64,000 nt of DNA from an uncultured Lachnospira sp. (GTDB lineage: Bacteria > Bacillota > Clostridia > Lachnospirales > Lachnospiraceae), in the NCBI GenBank assembly GCA_910585095.1, contig CAJUBU010000005.1, positions 64,792 to 128,791 on the forward strand. The letters are read 5' to 3'. Shown here piece after piece: positions 1-7,525 of the stretch. The notes below the pieces were generated by a model that ran no database searches, had not been told where the DNA came from, and saw nothing but the letters and a program-made list of their open reading frames with translations. Position 1 is the stretch's first letter, and each line of letters begins with the position of its first letter. Made by a program: the position numbers and the translations under genes.

Positions 1-1244
1 GAAAAGAAGCAATTAATGACCTTGTCTATTTTAAAAAGGTTGAAGATGGAATCGAGGTTGAGATTGCTTTTCAGTATGTCAATGAATTTGAAGAAAATAT
101 ACTTGGATTTTGTAATAATATTTACACACAAGAAGGAGGCACACATATTACAGGGTTTAAGACAAAATTTACAATGATTATCAATCAGTATGCAAGAGAG
201 CTTGGCATATTAAAGGAAAAAGATAATAATTTTACAGGTTTAGATGTAAGAAATGGTATGACAGCAATTGTTGCTGTCAAGCATCCAGAGCCGCGATTTG
301 AAGGTCAAACGAAGACAAAGCTTGATAATCCCGATGCGGGAACCGTAGTAAGTACGATTACTGGAGATGAAGTTCAGTTGTATTTTGACCGAAATTTAGA
401 GCAGCTTAAAGCGGTGATTGCCTGTGCTGAAAAATCGGCAAAAATACGAAAGGCGGAGGAGAAAGCAAAGACGAATCTTTTGGTAAAGCCTAAATTTTCA
501 ATTGATTCTAATGGTAAATTGGCAAATTGTGAAAGTAAAAATCCAGAAGAATGTGAAGTGTTTATTGTGGAGGGAGACTCCGCAGGAGGTTCTGCAAAAA
601 CAGCTCGCAATAGAAGGACACAGGCTATTTTGCCAATACGAGGCAAGATTTTAAATGTAGAGAAAGCCTCTATTGATAAAGTTTTAGCAAATGCGGAAAT
701 TAAGACAATGATTAATTCATTTGGCTGTGGATTTTTAGAAGGGTATGGAAATGATTTTGATATATCAAAACTGCGCTATAATAAGATTATTATTATGACA
801 GATGCTGATGTAGACGGCGCACATATTGATACACTTTTATTGACATTTTTTTATCGTTTTATGCCAGAACTTATCAATCAAGGACATGTATATATTGCAA
901 CGCCGCCATTGTATAAGGCGGAGTTAAAAAAATCGGATAAAAGCAAAAAGAGCAGTAAAAAAAGCGATAGTCAATACCTTTATGATGATAAAGCATTAGA
1001 AAAATATAAAGCAAAACATGCAAGTGGTTCTTTTACATTGCAGCGGTATAAAGGTTTGGGCGAGATGGACCCGGAACAATTATGGGAGACTACATTGAAT
1101 CCAGAAACAAGAATATTAAAACAGGTAGAGATTGAAGATGCCAGAATGGCGACGGAGATTACCTCAATGCTTATGGGCAGTGACGTTCCACCAAGAAGAG
1201 AATTTATATATGCACATGCCAGCGAGGCTGAAATTGATTCATAA
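1..1244 (+). CDS. parE: DNA topoisomerase (ATP-hydrolysing) subunit B, topoisomerase IV ParE-like, 5' partial
   Basis: The frame is open from base 3, so the N-terminal ATPase domain lies outside the window. What is visible begins in the transducer region (GGTHITGFK near 140-165) and runs through the TOPRIM domain, with the glutamate motif VEGDSAGGSAK near 568-600 and the Mg-binding acidic motif TDADVDGAH near 799-825, to the C-terminal RYKGLGEMDP segment. The protein would supply ATPase and metal-binding cleavage functions in an A2B2 type IIA topoisomerase. The A-subunit gene follows 51 bases downstream. That partner lacks a gyrase-specific GyrA box, so ParE is preferred over GyrB, but B subunits are hard to separate by eye. 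Confidence 0.85.
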   Translation, partial: KEAINDLVYFKKVEDGIEVEIAFQYVNEFEENILGFCNNIYTQEGGTHITGFKTKFTMIINQYARELGILKEKDNNFTGLDVRNGMTAIVAVKHPEPRFEGQTKTKLDNPDAGTVVSTITGDEVQLYFDRNLEQLKAVIACAEKSAKIRKAEEKAKTNLLVKPKFSIDSNGKLANCESKNPEECEVFIVEGDSAGGSAKTARNRRTQAILPIRGKILNVEKASIDKVLANAEIKTMINSFGCGFLEGYGNDFDISKLRYNKIIIMTDADVDGAHIDTLLLTFFYRFMPELINQGHVYIATPPLYKAELKKSDKSKKSSKKSDSQYLYDDKALEKYKAKHASGSFTLQRYKGLGEMDPEQLWETTLNPETRILKQVEIEDARMATEITSMLMGSDVPPRREFIYAHASEAEIDS

Positions 1245-1295
1245 ATTGGAAATAGTTTTTTGTTCAAAAATAGCATAGAAATGAGGATTAAAAGA

Positions 1296-3608
1296 ATGGC
1301 AGAAAATATAATTAAGACAGAATATTCAGAATTAATGCAAAAGTCGTTTATTGATTATTCAATGAGCGTTATCACAGCAAGAGCGCTTCCGGACATAAGA
1401 GATGGACTAAAGCCGGTTCAGAGACGTGTATTGTATGCAATGGAGCAACTTGGATTGAATTATGATAAACCACATCGAAAATCGGCTCGTATTGTCGGCG
1501 ATGCTATGGGTAAATATCATCCACATGGGGATAGTTCTATATATGAAACGCTAGTTGTGCTTTCCCAAGATTTTAAAAAGGGAATGGCTCTTGTGGACGG
1601 GCATGGAAATTTTGGTTCTATTGAAGGTGATGGAGCTGCTGCCATGCGTTACACAGAAGCAAAGTTGAAAAAATTTACACAGGAAGTTTATCTTGCGGAT
1701 TTGGATAAAAATGTGGTTGATTTTGTTCCTAACTTTGATGAGACTGAAAAAGAACCTGAAGTGCTGCCTGTGAGAGTGCCAAATATATTGGTAAATGGTG
1801 CAGATGGTATTGCTGTGGGTATGACAACGAATATTCCTACGCACAATTTGGGGGAAGTAGTCGATGCGGTATGTGCTTGTATGGATAATGAAGATATCAC
1901 AACAAGGGAGTTGATGGAATATATACCTGGTCCTGACTTTCCGACAGGCGGTATTGTTATTAATAAATCAGAACTGCTTGATATTTATGAACATGGTACA
2001 GGAAAAATTAAGATTCGCGGCAAAGTGGAATTGGAGCAGGCGGCAAGACGTGCAGATAAGGACAAGCTTGTTATCACCGAAATTCCATATACGATGATAG
2101 GTGTTAATATTGGAAAATTTATATCGGATATTGTCGATTTGATTGAGTCAAAGAAAATAACGGATGTTGTTGATGTATCGAATGAATCCTCTAAAGAGGG
2201 AATACGAATTGTATTAGAATTAAAGAAAAATGCCGATGTAGAAAATTTAAAAAATATCCTTTATAAAAAGACAAAGCTTGAGGATACATTTGGTGTCAAT
2301 ATGCTTGCGATTGTCGATAAAAGACCGAAAACATTAGGAATTAAAAGTATTATTCAACATCATATTGATTTTCAATATGATTTGGCAACAAGAAAATATA
2401 CAACACTTCTTCAGAAAGAACTTGATAATAAAGAAATCAAAGAAGGATTGATAAGAGCTTGTGATATAATTGATTTAATTATTGAGATTTTAAGAGGAAG
2501 CGTGAATCTTAAAATGGCAAAAGAATGTTTGACAGGCGGTATTGTAGAAGGCATTAAATTTAAGACTGAAAAATCAAAAAAACAGGCAATGAAGCTTGAT
2601 TTTACACAAAGGCAGGCAGCAGCTATCTTAGAGATGCGATTATATAAGCTGATTGGTCTTGAAATTCTTTCACTGCAAAAAGAATATGATGAATGTCTGA
2701 AAAAAATTGCAGAATATGAAAAAATATTGAACAGCAAAAAAGCAATGGCAAAAGTAATTAAAGCGGATTTGCAAAAAATTAAAAAATCATATGGTTTTGA
2801 GAGAAAAACAGTGATTGAAGACGGCAAGGCAGCAGTGGTGATTGAAAAGGAAGTGCCAGCAACAGAGGTTATGTTTATTATGGACCGGTTTGGCTATGCC
2901 AAAACCATTGATAAGACTGCTTATGAGCGAAATAAAGAAGCCGTGCATAATGAGTATAAATATATTTTTTCTTGTATGAACAATGATAAAATATGTATTT
3001 TTACCGATACAGGAATGTTTCATCAAATTAAAGTAAAAGATATTCCTTTTAGCACAAAATTTCGAGATAAAGGAACACCAATTGATAATTTGGGGAATTT
3101 TAACAGCAGCGACGAGCAAATTATTTTTCTATGTGAGGCGGCAAGGATAAAAAATCAAAAGTTATTATTTGTTACAAAATTAGGTATGATGAAGCTGGTT
3201 CAAACCGATGAATTTGACGTTGCAAAAAAAACCGTTACCGCTACCAAACTTGCAGATGATGATAAAGTACTTGATATATTGTTTACCGATGTCAAAGTGG
3301 AATTGTTTTCTAAATTTAACTATGAAGGACAAATCATAGAAGAGGAAGTGATAACAAGTGAACAAAATGTCATTGTGCAGACAGCAAATGGCGTGTTTTT
3401 AAAATTTCCGCTTACAGAGATACCAATAAAGAAAAAAAGCGCCGTTGGAGTACGAAGCATTAAACTTGGTAAAGATGATTATTTAGAGGAAGTGTATCTT
3501 ATTGCAAATGGAGACATTCTCTCAATGGATTATAAGGGAAAAACGGTTGATTTTGGAAAGATGAAGATGGCTCATAGGGATACAAAAGGGACGAAAATAA
3601 GAGTATAG
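1296..3608 (+). CDS. parC: DNA topoisomerase IV-like subunit A (ParC/GyrA family)
   Basis: A breakage-reunion subunit of about 770 residues. The active-site tyrosine is Y119 (AAMRYTEAK) and the quinolone-determining segment is HPHGDSSIYETL. Ser80 and Glu84 fall at the positions used in Staphylococcus ParC, and both are the sensitive-type residues. A coiled-coil gate region and a C-terminal beta-pinwheel follow, but no QRRGGKG-type GyrA box is seen, which argues for decatenase rather than supercoiling activity. The start at 1296 is chosen because AGAAATGAGG at 1277-1286 precedes it at good spacing. An in-frame TTG at 1260 and ATG at 1281 are also possible. It is probably co-transcribed with the upstream B subunit. 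Confidence 0.85.
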   Translation: MAENIIKTEYSELMQKSFIDYSMSVITARALPDIRDGLKPVQRRVLYAMEQLGLNYDKPHRKSARIVGDAMGKYHPHGDSSIYETLVVLSQDFKKGMALVDGHGNFGSIEGDGAAAMRYTEAKLKKFTQEVYLADLDKNVVDFVPNFDETEKEPEVLPVRVPNILVNGADGIAVGMTTNIPTHNLGEVVDAVCACMDNEDITTRELMEYIPGPDFPTGGIVINKSELLDIYEHGTGKIKIRGKVELEQAARRADKDKLVITEIPYTMIGVNIGKFISDIVDLIESKKITDVVDVSNESSKEGIRIVLELKKNADVENLKNILYKKTKLEDTFGVNMLAIVDKRPKTLGIKSIIQHHIDFQYDLATRKYTTLLQKELDNKEIKEGLIRACDIIDLIIEILRGSVNLKMAKECLTGGIVEGIKFKTEKSKKQAMKLDFTQRQAAAILEMRLYKLIGLEILSLQKEYDECLKKIAEYEKILNSKKAMAKVIKADLQKIKKSYGFERKTVIEDGKAAVVIEKEVPATEVMFIMDRFGYAKTIDKTAYERNKEAVHNEYKYIFSCMNNDKICIFTDTGMFHQIKVKDIPFSTKFRDKGTPIDNLGNFNSSDEQIIFLCEAARIKNQKLLFVTKLGMMKLVQTDEFDVAKKTVTATKLADDDKVLDILFTDVKVELFSKFNYEGQIIEEEVITSEQNVIVQTANGVFLKFPLTEIPIKKKSAVGVRSIKLGKDDYLEEVYLIANGDILSMDYKGKTVDFGKMKMAHRDTKGTKIRV

Positions 3609-3681
3609 AAAAATATATTGTTTTTAAATAATATATATAGTTTCAATAAATATACAGTTTAAGCCAAAATGGAGGGGGTAT

Positions 3682-4371
3682 ATGGATTATTCAGAAGTTC
3701 AAAATATTGCAAAACAGACAATGAATTATATAAAACAGGTTATCAAACCAGAAATGAATCTGATGGATATTCGTCAAAAATGTGAAGAAAAAATGATGGA
3801 GTTAGGAGCCACTTCATTTTGGTATTGGGATATTGGAGCCTTTTGTTTTTCTGGTGATGAAACGGCTATTTCAGTATCTGGCAAAAACTATCAGACATCC
3901 AATAAAATAATTCAAGAGAATGATATTATTACAATAGATTTAAGTCCTCAAAATAATAATATATGGGGTGATTTTGCAAGAACGATTATTGTAGAAAACG
4001 GGCAAGTTATAAATGATATAGAAGCTATCCATAATGTTGAGTGGAAACATGGGTTACAAATGCAAGAAAAATTACATTTGGAAATGAAACAATTTGTAAC
4101 AACCAATACAACATTTGAAGAATTATATTTTTATATTAATAATTTTATTGTTCAAAATGGTTATATCAATCTTGATTTTCTTGGGAATTTGGGACATTCT
4201 ATTGTTAAGGACAAAGCTGACCGAATTTATATTGAAAAAGGAAATCATGCCAAACTTTCTGATGTGGCATTGTTTACTTTTGAACCGCATATTGGTGTTG
4301 AAAATTCTATTTTTGGTTATAAGAAAGAAAATATTTATTATTTTAAAGAGGGAAATTTGATAGAATTGTAA
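3682..4371 (+). CDS. M24-family metallopeptidase-like protein
   Basis: 229 residues with the pita-bread fold signature of methionine and Xaa-Pro aminopeptidases. The candidate metal ligands appear in order: Asp in ITIDLSP, Asp in GDFART, His in LGHSI, Glu in TFEPHI and a final Glu in YKKENIYYF. All five ligand positions look present, so it may be active. It is shorter than canonical PepP and lacks the N-terminal creatinase domain. A strong GGAGGGGG ribosome site precedes the ATG. It sits alone between the topoisomerase genes and an immunity-gene pocket. The substrate cannot be inferred. Confidence 0.75.
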   Translation: MDYSEVQNIAKQTMNYIKQVIKPEMNLMDIRQKCEEKMMELGATSFWYWDIGAFCFSGDETAISVSGKNYQTSNKIIQENDIITIDLSPQNNNIWGDFARTIIVENGQVINDIEAIHNVEWKHGLQMQEKLHLEMKQFVTTNTTFEELYFYINNFIVQNGYINLDFLGNLGHSIVKDKADRIYIEKGNHAKLSDVALFTFEPHIGVENSIFGYKKENIYYFKEGNLIEL

Positions 4372-4386
4372 GGATAATTATAAATT

Positions 4387-4485
4387 TTGTTAAAACAAGA
4401 TATAGATTATAATAAAAGTTATAAGCCTGAATTAGACAAGATTATGGAAGAATATAAAAATAGTGTTATGGAAAAGGATAATTAA
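4387..4485 (+). pseudogene. Short 32-codon remnant of unknown origin
   Basis: An open frame from TTG 4387 to TAA 4483 encodes a charged, helix-prone peptide (KSYKPELDKIMEEYKNS). It has no convincing ribosome site. It lies between the M24 gene and Imm7 and may be the tail of a deleted gene in this immunity pocket. No family is recognised. Confidence 0.25.
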
Positions 4486-4544
4486 GTTTGAAATGATGTG
4501 ATAAACATGGATAATTTTATATTTAGAGTGACTGAGGTAAATAA

Positions 4545-4946
4545 ATGATTGAATTACATGGATGGTTATCTATTATAGAAACCTATAAAAATGAAGATTT
4601 TATACCACAAGAAGAAATCGAAAAAATACAGCAGCAAGTAAAAGATATTATTCAAAATAATACATGTGGTTTAGAAATCCAATATCAAAATGGAAGCCCT
4701 TTTCTTAATACATTGCTCTGCTGTAATCATAATACATCTCAAATCAAGCAAATTGTTGAGGTATATACTAAAATTTCAGAGATTGCAACAGGCAGTTATG
4801 GAATGATATATGTTTGGGATGATGAGGATAAAAATTATTATAATCATTTTCAAACCTATATATTTAAGAAAGGGCAATGCGAATATAAGATAGACACGAA
4901 TTTTTCGCCGTGTATTCCTACAATTGAAGATGTATTTATGGATTAA
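4545..4946 (+). CDS. Imm7-family immunity protein
   Basis: 133 residues resembling the Imm7 family that neutralises polymorphic-toxin effectors. The match is in the opening ELHGWLSI, the central GSYGMIYVWDDED and the terminal SPCIPTIEDVF. No toxin gene lies next to it, so it looks like an orphan immunity gene kept against toxins from neighbouring cells. It is cytoplasmic, with no signal peptide. A weak GAGGT ribosome site sits upstream of the ATG. It converges with the SUKH-4 gene on the minus strand, leaving about 25 bases between the stops. Confidence 0.75.
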   Translation: MIELHGWLSIIETYKNEDFIPQEEIEKIQQQVKDIIQNNTCGLEIQYQNGSPFLNTLLCCNHNTSQIKQIVEVYTKISEIATGSYGMIYVWDDEDKNYYNHFQTYIFKKGQCEYKIDTNFSPCIPTIEDVFMD

Positions 4947-4971
4947 AAAAATTGTAGCCGTAGATATAAAT

Positions 4972-5661
4972 TTAATATAAAGATAAATCACACATAAAAC
5001 GCCAATAATTCAATTCATCTTCCATTGCTTTTTTGTCTAACAATTCCATTGTATTTAAAAATGGCTCATATAATTCCTCATGTTCAAAAATATATTCTAA
5101 ATCTCCATCAACTTCCAGATATTTTTTTTCAAATTGAGGATAAAATTGTTTCCAGCAAGCCATTGATAGAACAAATTGTTCAACACTGCTGTTGATAAAC
5201 TGTAACTCTAAATCGCTATTGGTAAGTTTCCAGCCATCTTTGCTTAATTCTAAGTTTGCATTGTTGATATACCAAACTTCTCCAGTAGTAATATGAACAA
5301 GATATTCGCCTGAAATATCTTCTCTTATTTCGGTTATAGTTTCTCCAATTGTTTGATTGTAGATGCATGTCGATTTCCAGCCGCCAATTGACAAATAAGT
5401 GTTGTTTTCGATTTTTTTGGTGTAAAATTTTTCCAATGGGAAGAAATAGGTATAGACATCTTGGGATTTTATTTCTTCAGGTTCTCGAATAAGGAGTACT
5501 TGTGGCGGCAAACCTATCTGAGTCAAAAAATTTATCAATTCTTTTGGAAGGTTTAGATTATCAATATTTTCTTTTGAAATGGGACGTAAAGTTTTAAGAA
5601 AATTGGAGTCTGGCGTTAAACCAGCATGTTGAATGATATTGAGTAAGTTATTGTATTTCAT
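4972..5661 (-). CDS. SUKH-4-family immunity protein
   Basis: 229 residues with the SUKH (SMI1/KNR4) layout: an N-terminal helical segment, LPKELINFLTQIGLP near residues 39-52, the central strand motif YLSIGGW, and the SUKH-4 helix SSVEQFVLSMACWKQFYPQF near 165-185. SUKH proteins bind and inhibit diverse nuclease and deaminase toxins in the cytoplasm. A GGAGG ribosome site lies just before the ATG. It is paired tail-to-tail with Imm7 and no toxin is present, so both look like accessory defence against contact-dependent toxins. Confidence 0.75.
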   Translation of the reverse strand: MKYNNLLNIIQHAGLTPDSNFLKTLRPISKENIDNLNLPKELINFLTQIGLPPQVLLIREPEEIKSQDVYTYFFPLEKFYTKKIENNTYLSIGGWKSTCIYNQTIGETITEIREDISGEYLVHITTGEVWYINNANLELSKDGWKLTNSDLELQFINSSVEQFVLSMACWKQFYPQFEKKYLEVDGDLEYIFEHEELYEPFLNTMELLDKKAMEDELNYWRFMCDLSLY

Positions 5662-5722
5662 AAAAATCCTCCATTTTTAGCAGCTTTATATGAATCAATA
5701 AAAGGATATAAATTAAAGTTAA

Positions 5723-5815
5723 AATGCTGTTGAAAATAGAAATTTTATATTGGATAAAAAAGTTGTATAAATATATAATAACAATATCTTTTATTAACCT
5801 TTTTTCAACAGCATT
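5723..5815. repeat. Perfect 14-bp inverted repeat flanking a 65-nt AT-rich core
   Basis: AATGCTGTTGAAAA at 5723-5736 is exactly repeated in inverted form at 5802-5815, followed on the plus strand by a T tract. It sits between the SUKH-4 start and the argH stop. It could be a long-loop terminator or a small non-autonomous element with terminal inverted repeats. No clear target duplication is visible. Confidence 0.5.
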
Positions 5816-5852
5816 ATTTTTTTATAAAAATATTACAAAGATAATAAGGTAC

Positions 5853-7235
5853 TTATGTTAAAAAATTAGCGTCAAGTTTTTCATAGTGTTGGATAACTTG
5901 TCGCATCATTTCTGGTCCAGGTGCGCCTGTTGTCAGTCTTTTTTCAATACATGTTTTTAAACTGATTGCTTCGTATATATCATCTTCAAATGCAGGGCAT
6001 ACTTTTTTGTATTCTTCTAGTGAAAGTTCATCTAAAGAAATGTCTTTTTCAATACATTTTAAAACAAGCTGACCAACATAGCTGTGTGCATCTCGAAATG
6101 GTACATTCTTTTTAACAAGATAATCTGCAGCGTCGGTGGCATTGATAAATCCTTTTTTTGCGCTGTCTTCCATTCGGTTGCTGTTAAATTTCATCGTGTC
6201 AATCATGCCCGCAAATAATTTAATGCAGCCTTTTACGGTGTCAATAGCATCAAATGTTAATTCTTTGTCTTCCTGCATATCTTTGTTATATGCTAGAGGA
6301 ATACCTTTCATCGTTGTAAGAATACTGATAAGAGCGCCATATACACGTCCTGTTTTACCACGCACTAATTCAGCTATATCAGGATTTTTCTTTTGTGGCA
6401 TAATACTAGAGCCTGTACTATAGGCATCGTCTAATTCAATAAATCGATATTCATTGCAATTCCAGATACATATTTCTTCTGAAAATCGGCTTAAATGAAC
6501 CATCATAGTTGCCAATGCACTTAAAAATTCAATGACATAATCTCTGTCGGATACGCCATCCATACTGTTTAACATAGGTCCTTCAAAGTTAAGAAGTTTG
6601 GCAGTCATATTTCGGTCAAGCGGATAGGTTGTTCCTGCTAGAGCGCCAGAGCCTAGTGGAGAGTAATTCATACGCTTATAAATGTCAAAAAGACGGCTGC
6701 GATCTCTTAAAAACATTTCATAGTATGCACCAAAGTGATGTGCAACAGTGACTGGTTGTGCCTTTTGAAGATGTGTAAATCCGGGCATATAGGTTTCAAC
6801 ATGTTCTTTCATAATACGAAGAATACAAGTCATTAAATGTTTGATTTCTTCATCAACATTTTTTACTTCATCACGGATATAAAGGCGCATATCAAGGGCT
6901 ACTTGGTCGTTGCGGCTTCTTCCAGTGTGAAGTTTTTTACCTGCATCGCCAATTCGTTGTATCAGAGTGGCTTCCATAAATGTATGGATATCTTCATATT
7001 CATCTGTTATCGTTAATTGACCATTTTCTATATCAGATAAAATTCCTTCAAGTCCTTCCTGTATTTGTTTACATTCTTCTTCGGATATAATGCCTTTTGC
7101 TCCAAGCATTTTTGCATGGGCAATACTTCCAATAATATCATGTTTATAAAATTTTTGGTCAAACGATATGGAAGCGTTAAAATTGTTTACTAATTCGTCT
7201 GTTTCTTTAGTGAAACGACCACCCCATAATTTCAT
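5853..7235 (-). CDS. argH: Argininosuccinate lyase
   Basis: 460 residues. It cleaves argininosuccinate to arginine and fumarate, the last step of arginine synthesis. The start is the typical MKLWGGRF. The family signature GSSIMPQKKNPD carries the flexible-loop catalytic serine, and TGRSRNDQVALDMRL and HTHLQ-like GFTHLQKAQPV are both present. Length fits the family. No argG is adjacent. The ATG at 7235 is preferred to an in-frame TTG at 7253 because the TTG lies inside a leader hairpin. The strong GAAAGGAG sits 47 bases upstream and reaches the ATG only across that hairpin (see the leader feature). Confidence 0.95.
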   Translation of the reverse strand: MKLWGGRFTKETDELVNNFNASISFDQKFYKHDIIGSIAHAKMLGAKGIISEEECKQIQEGLEGILSDIENGQLTITDEYEDIHTFMEATLIQRIGDAGKKLHTGRSRNDQVALDMRLYIRDEVKNVDEEIKHLMTCILRIMKEHVETYMPGFTHLQKAQPVTVAHHFGAYYEMFLRDRSRLFDIYKRMNYSPLGSGALAGTTYPLDRNMTAKLLNFEGPMLNSMDGVSDRDYVIEFLSALATMMVHLSRFSEEICIWNCNEYRFIELDDAYSTGSSIMPQKKNPDIAELVRGKTGRVYGALISILTTMKGIPLAYNKDMQEDKELTFDAIDTVKGCIKLFAGMIDTMKFNSNRMEDSAKKGFINATDAADYLVKKNVPFRDAHSYVGQLVLKCIEKDISLDELSLEEYKKVCPAFEDDIYEAISLKTCIEKRLTTGAPGPEMMRQVIQHYEKLDANFLT

Positions 7236-7290
7236 ATAATTTTTACTACTCAAAATATGGACAAATGCTGCCGAGTAGTTTTCTCCTTTC
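7236..7290 (-). promoter_or_regulatory. argH leader: hairpin between Shine-Dalgarno and start codon
   Basis: Reading the minus strand: GAAAGGAG (7290-7283), 3 nt, ACTACTC (7279-7273), a 21-nt loop, GAGTAGT (7251-7245), 9 nt, then ATG at 7235. With the 7-bp stem folded, the ribosome site lies 12 nt from the ATG. Unfolded, it is 47 nt away. The same arrangement occurs before the hemerythrin-receiver gene. Confidence 0.55.
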
Positions 7291-7525
7291 TTTATTTGTT
7301 TTTGCTTTTAACTTCATTGAGCAAGCAGTAAATCAGATTGCAAATATTCGCTTGACTGCTTTTTAGTTATCGTATTTTCTCGATAACATCCGTTGTATGT
7401 TGGTTATTACATTTATTATAATGTAAAATTGAAATGGTTACAATATATAGTTTTTGTTCCCACAGGCAATGAGACAAGCGGATATTATGGATATAAAAAA
7501 ATTTTAATAAATGTGTGAAAAACTT
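7254..7525. other. argH upstream intergenic region with a repeat relic and two small hairpins
   Basis: No gene is seen. AAGCAGT (7323-7329) pairs with ACTGCTT (7355-7361) and encloses a copy resembling the dispersed GCGGATTGCGAATATCCGC repeat. GTTATCG (7366-7372) pairs with CGATAAC (7381-7387). The remainder is AT-rich and probably carries the argH promoter. Confidence 0.4.

Noticed and set aside
1..3608. Naming the topoisomerase pair gyrB/gyrA.
   Set aside because: The A subunit has no QRRGGKG-type GyrA box, its QRDR (GDSSIYE) is ParC-like, and no dnaA/recF neighbourhood is seen. Phylogeny would be needed to be certain.
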